Numbered from the stretch's first letter, positions 6,275 through 15,586 are shown. The stretch is DNA of 19,576 bases from JBBRSC01 sp038245795 (GCA_038245795.1 JBBRSC010000030.1:1-19576), one strand, 5' to 3'. The notes: generated by a model not told the origin, from the letters alone. Numbers and translations: made by a program.

Positions 6275-6320
6275 CCGCTCCTGCGTCGACCGACAGTGCA
6301 GTCGATCGACGCAGGCGCGG
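6275..6320 (-). terminator. Strong terminator hairpin after the DUF305 gene
   Basis: Arms at 6275-6289 and 6306-6320 pair over 15 positions with a single mismatch (core CCTGCGTCGA / TCGACGCAGG) around a 16-nt loop. It lies 5 nt past the DUF305 stop. It has no T-run but is very stable. It should separate the DUF6153-DUF305 operon from the M15 gene downstream. Confidence 0.7.
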
Positions 6321-6325
6321 TGACC

Positions 6326-6955
6326 TTACGAGGACGTGAGTGTTGGAAGGAGCTGGTTCATGGTCGAGATTTCTCCTTGCTGGGCGACGATGATCGCCTT
6401 GGCCAGAGCGATGGCTCCCGGATCCTTCCCGTCCGCAACCTGCTTCTCCGCCATGGTGATGGCTCCTTGGTGATGTTTGATCATCAGCTCGACGTAGAGC
6501 GCGTCGAGCTTGGCGCCCGACTCGGCGCCGAGCATCGTCATCTCGTCGCTGGACATCATTCCGACCATCGTCTCGTCCGTCGAGTGATCCATGCCGTCCA
6601 TGCCATCCATGCCGTCGTTCTTGCCAGCAGCTTCGGGTTGGCCCCACGTCGTGAGCCATCCCTTCATGGTCGTGATCTCTGGATCCTGAGCGCCCGAGAT
6701 CTGCTCGGCCAGCGAACGGACCTCCGAGTTCTGACCCCGGTCGAGAACGGCCTTCGACATTTCGACGGCCTGCTGATGATGAGGAATCATCTGCTGAGCG
6801 AAGATGACATCGGCGGCGTTCACTCCGCTGGGGAGCGCGGCTGATGACACCGTCGTTGGGGTTGCGGCGGTGTGAGTCGTGCTGTCGTTCGAGCATGCCG
6901 TGGCACCGAACGTCAGGAGCAATGCGGCAGCGAGAGCTGCGCGGGTCGTATTCAT
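6326..6955 (-). CDS. DUF305 lipoprotein, His/Met-rich
   Basis: A 209-residue exported protein. The signal peptide ends in a lipobox-like ATAC (Cys21), so it is probably a lipoprotein. Two DUF305 repeats follow: QMIPHHQQAVEM at 55-66 and LMIKHHQGAITM at 157-168. Each has the His-His pair and spaced Met residues of this four-helix, ferritin-like family. Between them is a Met/Asp-rich insert with three DGM repeats (115-122) and a further run of Met residues, a likely metal-binding stretch. DUF305 proteins are often linked to copper or silver resistance loci; the exact role is not settled. AAGGAG lies 9 nt before the ATG. It follows the DUF6153 gene by 55 nt on the same strand, probably in one operon. 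Confidence 0.92.
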   Translation of the reverse strand: MNTTRAALAAALLLTFGATACSNDSTTHTAATPTTVSSAALPSGVNAADVIFAQQMIPHHQQAVEMSKAVLDRGQNSEVRSLAEQISGAQDPEITTMKGWLTTWGQPEAAGKNDGMDGMDGMDHSTDETMVGMMSSDEMTMLGAESGAKLDALYVELMIKHHQGAITMAEKQVADGKDPGAIALAKAIIVAQQGEISTMNQLLPTLTSS

Positions 6956-7010
6956 GAGTACTTCTCCTTGTTGGTTGATCTGGGTGTGAGGTCGGGCGCA
7001 GGCGCCGAAC

Positions 7011-7433
7011 TCAGCAGCGGATCACCAAGAGGGAGAAGACATCTGGAGGGCGTGCCGGGACCCAGTCGAGCAGTCGCCGCAAGGTCTTGGCGGGTTCGAT
7101 CGCCGGTACGCGGGTGGTTGAGCGAGATCGCTGGGTGCGGGCTGCGAGTGCGATACCAGCGGTCACCACGAGTGCCATGGCGCACATCGCGCCGAGATGA
7201 CCAGCGTGATGGTCGGATTCGTGGGGGCAGTGGTCGTCGCACCCCGACGCCACCTGGCTCGGGGACACAGCCATCGGCTGGAGGGGCTCAGCCATCGCCT
7301 GCGACGGCACAGCCATCGGAGTGGAGTGATGGTCGGCAGGGATATCGGGAGTTGCGCCAGCGGTGTGCATCGCGAGGATGCCACCAGCGACGGCCATCAA
7401 GATGATGGCGACACACCCGCGAAACCGACCCAT
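7011..7433 (-). CDS. DUF6153-like membrane protein, His/Met/Cys-rich
   Basis: A 140-residue protein with a first hydrophobic helix or signal anchor (about 6-25). An exported Met-rich stretch follows (three Met-Ala repeats at 40-55), then a cluster of possible metal ligands at 65-79 (CDDHCPHESDHHAGH) and a second helix (79-98). The tail ends in RPPDVFSLLVIRC, which matches the R-x-P-P-D-L-x-x-L-x-L-L-R-I ending I recall for the DUF6153 family of actinobacteria. The function is unknown. Its ligand-rich loop and the DUF305 gene just downstream suggest copper binding at the membrane. The start lies 6 nt after a TACCGT box, so it probably has a leaderless mRNA. It diverges from pcrA. Confidence 0.75.
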   Translation of the reverse strand: MGRFRGCVAIILMAVAGGILAMHTAGATPDIPADHHSTPMAVPSQAMAEPLQPMAVSPSQVASGCDDHCPHESDHHAGHLGAMCAMALVVTAGIALAARTQRSRSTTRVPAIEPAKTLRRLLDWVPARPPDVFSLLVIRC

Positions 7434-7445
7434 GCGATAACGGTA
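7434..7445 (-). promoter_or_regulatory. -10 box of leaderless DUF6153-DUF305 operon
   Basis: TACCGT (7445-7440) is exactly 6 nt before the ATG at 7433. No Shine-Dalgarno and no clear -35 are visible. I do not see an obvious metal-regulator palindrome beside it. Confidence 0.5.
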
Positions 7446-7531
7446 CCCGGCTGCCCTCGGGACCCATGGTCACCCGCCACGCTGTCCTCCGGCCGTGGCT
7501 GTCGCAGCGCCCGAGTAGTTTTGGATTGGCC

Positions 7532-9832
7532 ATGTCCCATGATTCCTCCGATCCGTTCGACGACGACGATGAGCTGACCGCCGGGCTGAATCCGTCACAA
7601 CGCGAGGCCGTCGTGCACGGCGACGGACCGCTCCTGATCATCGCCGGTGCTGGTTCGGGAAAAACGCGGGTCCTCACCCATCGGATCGCCCATCTCATCG
7701 AGCGGCGCGGCGTGTCACCCTTCGAGATCCTTGCCATCACCTTCACCAACAAAGCCGCGGATGAGATGAAGAGCCGGGTGGCGGCGTTGGTTGGCCCAGT
7801 GGCGCAGAAGATGTGGGTGTCCACGTTTCACTCGGCGTGCGTTCGCATCCTTCGGCGGGACGCGTCAGTGCTCGGCTACCCGTCGCAGTTCTCGATCTAC
7901 GACCAGGCCGACGCTGTTCGGCTCATGTCCTACGTGATGCGTGACCTTGGGATCGACCCCAAGAAGATGACCCCGCGGTCCGTGCAGGCGGCGGTCTCGG
8001 CTGCGAAGAACCGTGGCATCGGCGTCGAGGAACTGGCCGCCTCGGCGACGGTCATCATCGAACGCAAGATCGCCGATGCCTACCGCGAGTACCAGGCTCG
8101 CCTGAAGACGGCGGGCGCCATGGACTTCGATGACCTGTTGTCAGTGACGGTTGAATTGCTCGATACCCACCCGGAGGTCCGCTCCCACTATCAGCAGCGC
8201 TTCCGCCACGTGCTGGTCGACGAGTTCCAAGACACGAACCCTGTGCAGAACCGGTTGGTCACCCTGCTGGCGGGCGAACATCGAAACGTCTGTGTCGTCG
8301 GTGATGGGGATCAATCGATCTACCGATTCCGCGGCGCGGACATCTCCAACATCTTGGAGTTCGAGCAAGCGTTCCCCGACGCCACGGTGATTCTGTTGGA
8401 ACAGAACTACCGGTCGTCGCAGACCATCCTGGATGCAGCCAACGCGGTCATCAGCCTCAACTCCTCGCGGAAGCCCAAGGAGCTCTGGACCGATGCCGGA
8501 CTGGGCGTCAAAATCCGACGTTTCAGCGCCGACGATGAAAGCGACGAATCCAGTTGGGTGGCATCGGAGACGGCGAGCTTCCACGACTCAGGTCACTACC
8601 GGTGGGGTGACGTCGCGATCTTTTATCGGACCAACGCGCAGTCGCGGGTCATTGAAGAACAGCTGATGCGCTCTGGCATCCCCTACAAGGTCATCGGCGG
8701 TACCCGTTTCTATGATCGTCGCGAGATCAAGGACGCCATGGCGTATCTGCGGGTGGTGCTCAATCCGGACGATGAGGTCAGCGTGAAACGTGTCCTCAAT
8801 CTGCCCAAACGCGGGGTGGGGGATTCGTCGGTTGGCCGACTTGATGCGTACGCCCGGTCACGAGGGATTCCCTTTTTCTCGGCGTTACATCGTGCGGACG
8901 AAGCGGGCGTCACGGGGCGGGCGGTGCGCGGGATCGAGTCGTTCACAACGCTCATCGAATCCCTGACCGACGAAGTCTCCAAGGGCCCGGCGGTGCTCCT
9001 GGAGCGCATCCTCGAGTGGTCCGGATATGTGGCCGAGCTCGAAGCGGAACGCAGCATCGAGAACGAGTCGCGCATCGAGAACCTTCACGAACTCGTGGGG
9101 GTGGCGAGAGATTTCGAAACGGTCGAGGAGTTCCTGGAGCGAATCAGCCTCGTGGCCGACACCGATCAGTTGGAGACCGACGACGACTCGTCGGTGCTCC
9201 TCATGACGCTGCATGCCGCCAAGGGGCTCGAGTTCCCGATCGTGTTCCTGGTGGGCATGGAAGAGGGGATCTTCCCGCACATGCGCACCATTGGTGAGCC
9301 CGACGAGATGGAGGAGGAGCGCCGTCTTGCCTACGTCGGCATCACGCGGGCCCGTGAGCGACTTCACATGTCGTCCGCCTGGAGCCGGATGCTGCATGGC
9401 ACCACGCAGTACAACCCGCCATCACGCTTCCTCGACGAGATCCCAGCTGAGCTGGTCGAACACCTTGGCGAGGGGAAGCGTCGCCGGAAGAGTTCCTATG
9501 GCGAGGGTTCGACGTGGGGCGGAGGCGGCGGATCGAAGTGGGGCGCAAGCTCCGGGTCGGAGAGCGACTGGGAAGGCCGAACTTTCGGCGGCGGTGGCTA
9601 CTCGACGTCGAGCACTGAGCGTCGACCGCAGGACAAGGCGGTGTCCTCGACCGGGTCAGGCGCGGAGCGGATCGGGCTGAAGATCGGCGATGACGTGCGG
9701 CATGCCAAGTGGGGCGAGGGCGTCATCCTCAACATGCGTGGCGAGGGCGACAAGACCGAAGCCACCGTGCGATTCCCCGAGGTGGGCGAGAAGGTACTGC
9801 TGCTCGCCTGGGCACCTCTGGACAAGGTGTGA
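7532..9832 (+). CDS. pcrA: ATP-dependent DNA helicase PcrA (UvrD/Rep family)
   Basis: A 766-residue superfamily 1A helicase that unwinds DNA 3'-5' in nucleotide-excision repair and displaces blocked replication or transcription complexes. It has the Q motif LNPSQREAV (19-27), Walker A AGAGSGKT (38-45), motif Ia TFTNKAADEM, and motif II VDEFQDTN (about 229-236). Next come motif III GDGDQSIYRFRGA, motif IV EQNYRSSQ, motif V LHAAKGLEFP and motif VI YVGITRARERL. A Gly/Ser-rich linker (about 658-705) leads to the C-terminal Tudor-like domain (VRHAKWGEGVI to LLLAWAPLDKV) that contacts RNA polymerase in PcrA. The ATG at MSHDSS was chosen because homology starts soon after; upstream residues read like noise. 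A TAGTTT box at 7516-7521 may be its -10. The ligase gene follows after 5 nt. Confidence 0.96.
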   Translation: MSHDSSDPFDDDDELTAGLNPSQREAVVHGDGPLLIIAGAGSGKTRVLTHRIAHLIERRGVSPFEILAITFTNKAADEMKSRVAALVGPVAQKMWVSTFHSACVRILRRDASVLGYPSQFSIYDQADAVRLMSYVMRDLGIDPKKMTPRSVQAAVSAAKNRGIGVEELAASATVIIERKIADAYREYQARLKTAGAMDFDDLLSVTVELLDTHPEVRSHYQQRFRHVLVDEFQDTNPVQNRLVTLLAGEHRNVCVVGDGDQSIYRFRGADISNILEFEQAFPDATVILLEQNYRSSQTILDAANAVISLNSSRKPKELWTDAGLGVKIRRFSADDESDESSWVASETASFHDSGHYRWGDVAIFYRTNAQSRVIEEQLMRSGIPYKVIGGTRFYDRREIKDAMAYLRVVLNPDDEVSVKRVLNLPKRGVGDSSVGRLDAYARSRGIPFFSALHRADEAGVTGRAVRGIESFTTLIESLTDEVSKGPAVLLERILEWSGYVAELEAERSIENESRIENLHELVGVARDFETVEEFLERISLVADTDQLETDDDSSVLLMTLHAAKGLEFPIVFLVGMEEGIFPHMRTIGEPDEMEEERRLAYVGITRARERLHMSSAWSRMLHGTTQYNPPSRFLDEIPAELVEHLGEGKRRRKSSYGEGSTWGGGGGSKWGASSGSESDWEGRTFGGGGYSTSSTERRPQDKAVSSTGSGAERIGLKIGDDVRHAKWGEGVILNMRGEGDKTEATVRFPEVGEKVLLLAWAPLDKV

Positions 9833-9837
9833 TCCCC

Positions 9838-11367
9838 ATGTACCGACACCCGCTTCGCCGACTCGACATGGCGCTCCGACGCGATATCCCGTTGGGTTCA
9901 CTCCTCGATCGACTTGCCGCTATTCACGGTGATCGAGTCATGGCGACTGAGCACATTGCCGGACGCGTTGTGACCTATTCGTCGGCGGCCGAGTTGGTGG
10001 CGCGGTGGTCTGATGCGATTGCCAAGCGGGCGAGCCCTGGTGATCCGGTGGTCGTCGCGACTCCCAATGGGTACGAACAGTTCCTGTTGTGTCTCGCAGT
10101 GGCCCGCGCCGGATGCCTTCCTGCGCCTGTCAACGACCAGATGCGAACCGCCGAAATCGACCACGTCGTCGCCGACGCGGGAGCGACGTTCGTCCTCCGG
10201 TCAGTCCGCCAACTCCGCGGATCGGCGCCGGTCATCGCTGCGGCGACCCCGGCCATGTCCGACGTTGCAGCGCTGTTCTACACCTCGGGTACAACCGGCA
10301 GCCCCAAGGGTGCTGCCCTGACGCACCGGTCGTTGGTATCGCCGCCAGCGGCCGCAGTGCTGTGGCCAGCGAACCTCCGGTCCGACGAGGTGCTGTCAGC
10401 CCTGCCGGTGGCCCACATCATGGGATTCATGACCTACGTAGGTCTGGCGACCGCCGGGATCAGCTGCTATCTCATGGAGCGATTCGCGGCGGATGAGGTC
10501 CTCGAGGTGATCGAGGCCCGATCCTGCACCGGCTTCATCGGGGTCCCAACGATGTATCGCAAGCTCGCCGAGGCGGGCGCTGCCAACCGGAATCTCTCTT
10601 CAATCCGGATCTGGGGGTCCGGCGCGGACGTCATCGCTCCTGAATTGGTGTCGCTGTTCAAGAAGCTTGGCTCGAGTGCGCAGTTGCCGGTCGTCGGGGC
10701 AGTGGGCGAGGCGGCGTTCGTCGAGGGCTACGGCATGGTCGAGGTCGGCGGCGGAGTCGCAGCGAAGATCTCGCCGCCCATGATCCCGGCGAGGCTCGCG
10801 TCCTCGGTGGGGTTCAAGCTGCCCGGCTACTCGTTTCGCATTGTCGATCCCGAAGAACGGCAGGTGGGTCTCGGTGGCATCGGCGAGCTGTGGGTCAAGG
10901 GCCCAGGCGTCCTACGCGAGTACTGGCACGCACCGGATGCGACCGCCGATGCGCTGACCCCCGATGGGTGGCTGAGAACGGGCGACCTCGTCCGACGAGG
11001 ACCTCTCGGAACCATCATGTTCCAGGGTCGGAGCAAGCATGTCATCAAATCAGGGGGCTTCTCGGTGTATCCGCTCGAGATCGAAACAGCCCTGGGTGAG
11101 CATCCGGATGTTCTCGAGTCGTCCGTTGTCGGGCTGGCTGATGAGTCGCTGGGTGAGTTCCCCGTTGCTGCCGTCCGGTTGCGACCCAAGGCGCGGGTCA
11201 CCGCCGCAGAGCTGGTGACGTGGAGCCAAGAACGTCTGGCGCGCTACAAGGCACCGCGTCAGGTGATCCTCGTGGACGATTTCGAGCGCACCGGCACCGG
11301 CAAGATCCAGAAGGATCGTGTCGTCGCGCTGTTCGGTGATTCGTCGACCGATGAGGGTTCGGGGTGA
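9838..11367 (+). CDS. AMP-forming acyl-CoA synthetase-like ligase
   Basis: A 509-residue member of the ANL superfamily, which joins a carboxylic acid to CoA (or another acceptor) through an acyl-adenylate. It shows the ATP loop YTSGTTGSPKG (about 147-157), the A5-type EGYGMVEVG, the WLRTGDLV motif (about 378-385), GRSKHVIKSGGFSVYPLEIE at the hinge to the C-terminal domain, and GTGKIQKDRV with the catalytic lysine near residue 489. The length fits short, single-chain fatty-acyl or aromatic-acyl CoA ligases. The substrate cannot be told. The ATG has AAGGTG about 8 nt upstream and follows the pcrA stop by 5 nt. The glycosyltransferase start overlaps its stop as GTGA. The three genes look like one transcript, although no shared pathway is evident. 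Confidence 0.92.
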   Translation: MYRHPLRRLDMALRRDIPLGSLLDRLAAIHGDRVMATEHIAGRVVTYSSAAELVARWSDAIAKRASPGDPVVVATPNGYEQFLLCLAVARAGCLPAPVNDQMRTAEIDHVVADAGATFVLRSVRQLRGSAPVIAAATPAMSDVAALFYTSGTTGSPKGAALTHRSLVSPPAAAVLWPANLRSDEVLSALPVAHIMGFMTYVGLATAGISCYLMERFAADEVLEVIEARSCTGFIGVPTMYRKLAEAGAANRNLSSIRIWGSGADVIAPELVSLFKKLGSSAQLPVVGAVGEAAFVEGYGMVEVGGGVAAKISPPMIPARLASSVGFKLPGYSFRIVDPEERQVGLGGIGELWVKGPGVLREYWHAPDATADALTPDGWLRTGDLVRRGPLGTIMFQGRSKHVIKSGGFSVYPLEIETALGEHPDVLESSVVGLADESLGEFPVAAVRLRPKARVTAAELVTWSQERLARYKAPRQVILVDDFERTGTGKIQKDRVVALFGDSSTDEGSG

Positions 11368-12380
11368 CACTCCACGACATTGGCGAGCCCGAAATGATCT
11401 CGGTGATCGTGCCAGCGTTCAATGCCGAGGCAACGCTGGCGGCGACACTCGCGTCGATCGCGCATCAGACCCATCGGCAGCTCGAGATCCTGGTCGTTGA
11501 CGATGGTTCGACGGACGGAACCGCTGGGATCATCGCTGAGGCCGTTGCCACTGACGGCCGCATCATCGGCGTGTCCTACGGCCGAAATCGCGGTCGTTCC
11601 GCCGCCCGGAACGCTGGCATCGAACGAGCCACGGGGGCGTGGTTGGCATTCGTCGACGCTGATGATCTGCTTCACGAGCGCCGCTTCGAGGCCATGTTGG
11701 ACGCCGCTGCAGCCGAGCCCGGCTGTCGAATCGTGACCGATGATCGATGGGGCTTCACGGTCGATTCGTCCGGGTCAGTGGCGATGCAACACAGGTTTCC
11801 CGCCCGCCATACCTGGCGGGTCGGCGGGTCTGCGCCGCTTGATCGGGCTCGTCATTTCACCGACCGGTTCGGGCATCTCGATGTGTTGGTGGAACGCTCG
11901 TATGTCGCGGAACTCGGGGTGACCTTCCCAGAGGATCTCGCCATCGGGGAGGACCTGGCGTTCTATCTGACGTTGTTGTTCTCGTCACCGGATCCGCACC
12001 CGGCACGGGTAGCAGCCGGGTCATATTTCTATCGTCTGGCGCCGACGGGTCGGGATGCGGGCGCTGCCGACACCTGGCAACACATCATTGATCTGGTCGT
12101 TGAGCGAACCGGTTCCAATGAGCTCCGGGAGCTGGCCACCGACTGGCAGCCCATCCACAGCTATCTGTTCGAGCGAGGCGACAGGACCCTCGCCGCCGAG
12201 GGTCGTCTGGGTGAACGGAGGGTTCCCCGGGATCCACGGGTGACGCCGTCGACGAGTCGAGGTCTGGCATGGCTGATCAGCGTCAAGGGGCTGCAATGGT
12301 TGGGCCGCTTCGTCGATCGTCGGGTCGTCGGAGCAACGGCGGCCGACATCGAACAGCAACTGCAACGAACACTGGGTTGA
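11364..12380 (+). CDS. Family 2 glycosyltransferase
   Basis: A 338-residue GT-A fold enzyme that transfers a sugar from a nucleotide-sugar to an unknown acceptor. It shows the N-terminal nucleotide-binding strand SVIVPAFNAEATL (13-25), LVVDDGSTDGT (43-53), the GRSAARNAGIERATG segment (77-91) and the metal-binding FVDADD (96-101). A later AIGEDLAFYLTLLF stretch has the acidic E-D typical of the catalytic-base region. There is no transmembrane helix, so it is cytosolic or peripheral. The GTG start overlaps the ligase stop by four bases; an ATG ten codons later is an alternative. The C-terminal 100 residues, rich in Arg, are not recognised. A role in cell-surface glycan or glycolipid synthesis is an inference. 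Confidence 0.9.
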   Translation: MTLHDIGEPEMISVIVPAFNAEATLAATLASIAHQTHRQLEILVVDDGSTDGTAGIIAEAVATDGRIIGVSYGRNRGRSAARNAGIERATGAWLAFVDADDLLHERRFEAMLDAAAAEPGCRIVTDDRWGFTVDSSGSVAMQHRFPARHTWRVGGSAPLDRARHFTDRFGHLDVLVERSYVAELGVTFPEDLAIGEDLAFYLTLLFSSPDPHPARVAAGSYFYRLAPTGRDAGAADTWQHIIDLVVERTGSNELRELATDWQPIHSYLFERGDRTLAAEGRLGERRVPRDPRVTPSTSRGLAWLISVKGLQWLGRFVDRRVVGATAADIEQQLQRTLG

Positions 12381-12424
12381 CAGACGCCACTGGCACGACG
12401 CGGTCCAACCAGCCGGCCGCTCGT

Positions 12425-12913
12425 CTACTTGCCGTCCTTGGGTTTCAGATCGACCTCGACCTGACCAGATGGCAAAGCCTGCGCCGGGTAGGTAGTGAGC
12501 CCGGTCCCATCGGCCGGGAACGTTCGCGGATCGCAGCCGTCGACGCTCACGAACGTCGCTGTCGGGCGGTCCCACCGGAGAAAACATCCGGGCGCACCGT
12601 CTGGGGGCCGAGCATCGAAGGCCACCCATCCCTTCGTTGAGTCGTCGCCGATGTGGTTCACGAAGATCGGTCGTTTCTGGCCGTTGCCCGAGGCATCAGA
12701 GAACAACAACGGGCCGTCCCGTTCGATCAGTGCGCGTTGCTCGGTGGCGTCGCCAACGGTGAAGCGGTCCACGCCGAGGTTGAGGGCCACGCCCTTTCCA
12801 CCGCTGGCCGCCTGGATCAACAGGTACACCAACAGCACGATGACCCCAACGGTGCACACCATGATGATCGTCGTTGTCATCTGGTTGCGGGCGTTTCGGC
12901 GTTCGATCGGCAT
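12425..12913 (-). CDS. Membrane-anchored hypothetical protein, faintly Rieske-like
   Basis: A 162-residue protein. A basic N-terminus and one transmembrane helix (about 13-36) are followed by a roughly 125-residue exported or cytosolic domain. The domain is beta-rich by eye, with Cys110 and Cys127 and a closing pattern of FPADG, then TTYPAQ, LPSGQVEVDLK. This order resembles the end of Rieske ferredoxin-like domains, but the C-X-H and C-X-X-H cluster ligands are absent, so it would not hold an iron-sulfur cluster. I do not recognise a named family. It lies alone on the minus strand, converging on the glycosyltransferase and diverging from sucC. An internal ATG (12880) is a possible alternative start. 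No Shine-Dalgarno is clear for either. Confidence 0.7.
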   Translation of the reverse strand: MPIERRNARNQMTTTIIMVCTVGVIVLLVYLLIQAASGGKGVALNLGVDRFTVGDATEQRALIERDGPLLFSDASGNGQKRPIFVNHIGDDSTKGWVAFDARPPDGAPGCFLRWDRPTATFVSVDGCDPRTFPADGTGLTTYPAQALPSGQVEVDLKPKDGK

Positions 12914-12972
12914 GAGGTATGGACCAATGCGGGTTGAGGGCCGCGGGTTGTGGGGCAGCGCAGGTGGTCACT

Positions 12973-12997
12973 TAGTATCGCCGGTTCGTCCCCGGCG
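12973..12997 (+). promoter_or_regulatory. Candidate -10 and leader hairpin of sucCD
   Basis: TAGTAT (12973-12978) fits a -10 box. A CGCCGG / CCGGCG hairpin (12979-12984, 12992-12997) lies where the transcript would begin. The leader to sucC would be about 77 nt and ends with GGGAG 7 nt before the ATG. No -35 is convincing. Confidence 0.35.
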
Positions 12998-13061
12998 TTC
13001 ACAACGCGCTTGGGACACACCAGGGCACCGGCCGTGGTGAACATCGATCGGGAGTCAACGG

Positions 13062-14201
13062 ATGGATCTGTTCGAGTACCAGGGCAAGCAGTTCTTCGCA
13101 TCGTTCGACATCCCGGTGTCCCCTGGCGGCGTGGCTCGGACGGTGGACGAAGCAGTCGCTGCCGCCGACGCGGCGGGCTACCCAGTCGTCGTCAAAGCGC
13201 AGGTCCAAGTCGGTGGTCGTGGCAAGGCCGGCGGCATCAAGTTGGCCGACAACGCCGATGAGGTGCGGCTCCACGCTGGCAACATCCTGGGCATGGACAT
13301 CAAGGGCCACACCGTCAACGTGTTGTGGGTGGAGAACGCCTCCGACATCGCCGAGGAGTACTACGCCAGCTTCACGCTCGATCGTTCGGCCAAGAAGCAT
13401 CTCGGGATGCTCTCCGCTCAAGGCGGGGTCGAGATCGAAACGGTTGCCGAGGAGAATCCCGACGCCATCGCCAAGATCTGGATCGACCCGGTCGACGGGC
13501 TGACCGAAGTCGTGTGCCGCGAGTGGGTAGCCGCTGCGGCGCTCAACCCCGATGCCACCGAAGGCGCGGTCTCGATTCTCCTGAAGCTCTACCGGGCCTA
13601 TGTCGAGGGCGACGCGGACCTGTGCGAAATCAATCCGCTGATCCTCAAGCCCACGGGCGAGGTGCACGCGCTCGACGCCAAGGTCACCCTCGACGCAAAC
13701 GCTCTGTTCCGCCACGATTGGGCCGAGTACGAGGCCACCCAGGAACGCGACTCGCGTGAACAGGCGGCCTACGAGGCCGACCTCCAATACGTCGGCCTCG
13801 AAGGGTCCGTCGGGATCATCGCCAATGGCGCCGGCCTGGCGATGAGCACCCTCGACGTGGTCAATCAGGCCGGCGGCGAACCGGCCAACTTCTTGGACGT
13901 CGGTGGAGGAGCGTCAGCGGAGAAGTTTGTTGCAGCGCTCACCATCATCGACAACGACCCGCGAGTGAAGTCCATCTTCATCAACATCTTCGGCGGCATC
14001 ACCCGGGGCGAAGAGGTCGCCAACGGCATCGTGACCGCCTTGGGGCAGATCGACATCTCGAGTCCCATCGTGATCCGCCTCGACGGCACCAACGCCGATG
14101 AGGGTCGAGCCATTCTCGAGCCACATCTGTCGGAGACGCTCAAGATGGAGCCGACCATGTTGGACGCCGCCCGTACCGCTGTGGCCCTCGCCGCACGCTG
14201 A
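13062..14201 (+). CDS. sucC: Succinate-CoA ligase (ADP-forming) subunit beta
   Basis: A 379-residue ATP-grasp subunit. With SucD it converts succinyl-CoA, ADP (or GDP) and phosphate to succinate, CoA and ATP in the TCA cycle. The N-terminus MDLFEYQGKQFFA is the usual opening. The nucleotide-binding KAQVQVGGRGKAGG is at about 45-58. EINPLIL supplies the Mg-binding acidic and Asn residues, FLDVGGGA lies further on, and the C-terminal NIFGGITRGEEVANGI is at about 306-321. The length is close to the 385-400 residues common in the family. GGGAG 7 nt upstream fixes the start. The sucD gene follows after 28 nt, the standard sucCD operon. Confidence 0.97.
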   Translation: MDLFEYQGKQFFASFDIPVSPGGVARTVDEAVAAADAAGYPVVVKAQVQVGGRGKAGGIKLADNADEVRLHAGNILGMDIKGHTVNVLWVENASDIAEEYYASFTLDRSAKKHLGMLSAQGGVEIETVAEENPDAIAKIWIDPVDGLTEVVCREWVAAAALNPDATEGAVSILLKLYRAYVEGDADLCEINPLILKPTGEVHALDAKVTLDANALFRHDWAEYEATQERDSREQAAYEADLQYVGLEGSVGIIANGAGLAMSTLDVVNQAGGEPANFLDVGGGASAEKFVAALTIIDNDPRVKSIFINIFGGITRGEEVANGIVTALGQIDISSPIVIRLDGTNADEGRAILEPHLSETLKMEPTMLDAARTAVALAAR

Positions 14202-14229
14202 CCCGAACGAAACAACAGGACGATTCGAC

Positions 14230-15126
<897 letters not shown>

Positions 15127-15152
15127 TCGGTAACGCCTCGTGGTGGCAGGTG

Positions 15153-15181
15153 CCCCGTACCGTCCTGCGCACCGTACGGGG
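15153..15181. terminator. Bidirectional terminator hairpin between sucD and the FKBP genes
   Basis: CCCCGTAC (15153-15160) and GTACGGGG (15174-15181) are perfect 8-bp arms, and two more pairs form after one mismatch. The hairpin lies 26 nt past the sucD stop and 30 nt past the FKBP stop, so it can serve both convergent operons. There is no T-run. Confidence 0.65.
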
Positions 15182-15211
15182 AATTCGAACGACGTCGAGG
15201 TTTCGAGTCCG

Positions 15212-15586
15212 TCAGCCGACGTCGAGCAGGTCCACCACGAAGACGAGGGTCTCGTTCGGGCCGATGGCCGGCGTCGGTGAGCGGTGTCCGTAGGCCAGCT
15301 CACCGGGGATGGTCAGCTGGCGACGTCCGCCGATTTTCATGCCGATGAGGCCCTGGGTCCACCCGGCAATCACGCCGTTGAGTGGGAACGAAATTGATTC
15401 GTTGCGTTCGAACGACGAATCGAAAACGGCCTTCGAGGCCTGACCCATGCCGACATAGTGCACGGTCACGTGGGTGCCGGTGCGGGCGTGGTCATCGGTG
15501 ACCTCGTGGCCGTCGCCCAGCGTGATGTCTTCAATGATCAATTCGGTGACGGGTTCGTCCGGCAACGTGACGTCGGGGTTCTGCAT
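15212..15586 (-). CDS. FKBP-type peptidyl-prolyl isomerase, single domain
   Basis: A 124-residue cytosolic protein without a signal peptide, made of one FKBP domain. Key active-site positions are present: the HYVG tyrosine, FDSSF (Phe-Asp), the V-I-x-G-W motif in GVIAGWTQG, and the LAYG tyrosine. The last strand is LVFVVDLLDV. FKBPs speed cis-trans isomerisation of proline bonds and act as chaperones. GGAG lies 7 nt before the ATG. The gene follows the two-domain FKBP lipoprotein by 50 nt on the same strand, and its domain is very like the first domain of that protein, which points to a local duplication. Confidence 0.95.
   Translation of the reverse strand: MQNPDVTLPDEPVTELIIEDITLGDGHEVTDDHARTGTHVTVHYVGMGQASKAVFDSSFERNESISFPLNGVIAGWTQGLIGMKIGGRRQLTIPGELAYGHRSPTPAIGPNETLVFVVDLLDVG

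Noticed and set aside
6590..6616. Run of near-identical 9-bp units (CCATGCCGT-like) in the DUF305 gene
   Set aside because: It simply encodes the DGM repeats of the protein; not a separate DNA element.
12372..12412. Imperfect dyad between the glycosyltransferase and the convergent hypothetical gene
   Set aside because: The arms (CTGGGTTG / CCAACCAG) need a bulge and overlap the coding end, so I do not call a terminator.
12999..13787. A 262-codon open frame antisense to sucC
   Set aside because: Same reason; it also covers the sucC start and Shine-Dalgarno.
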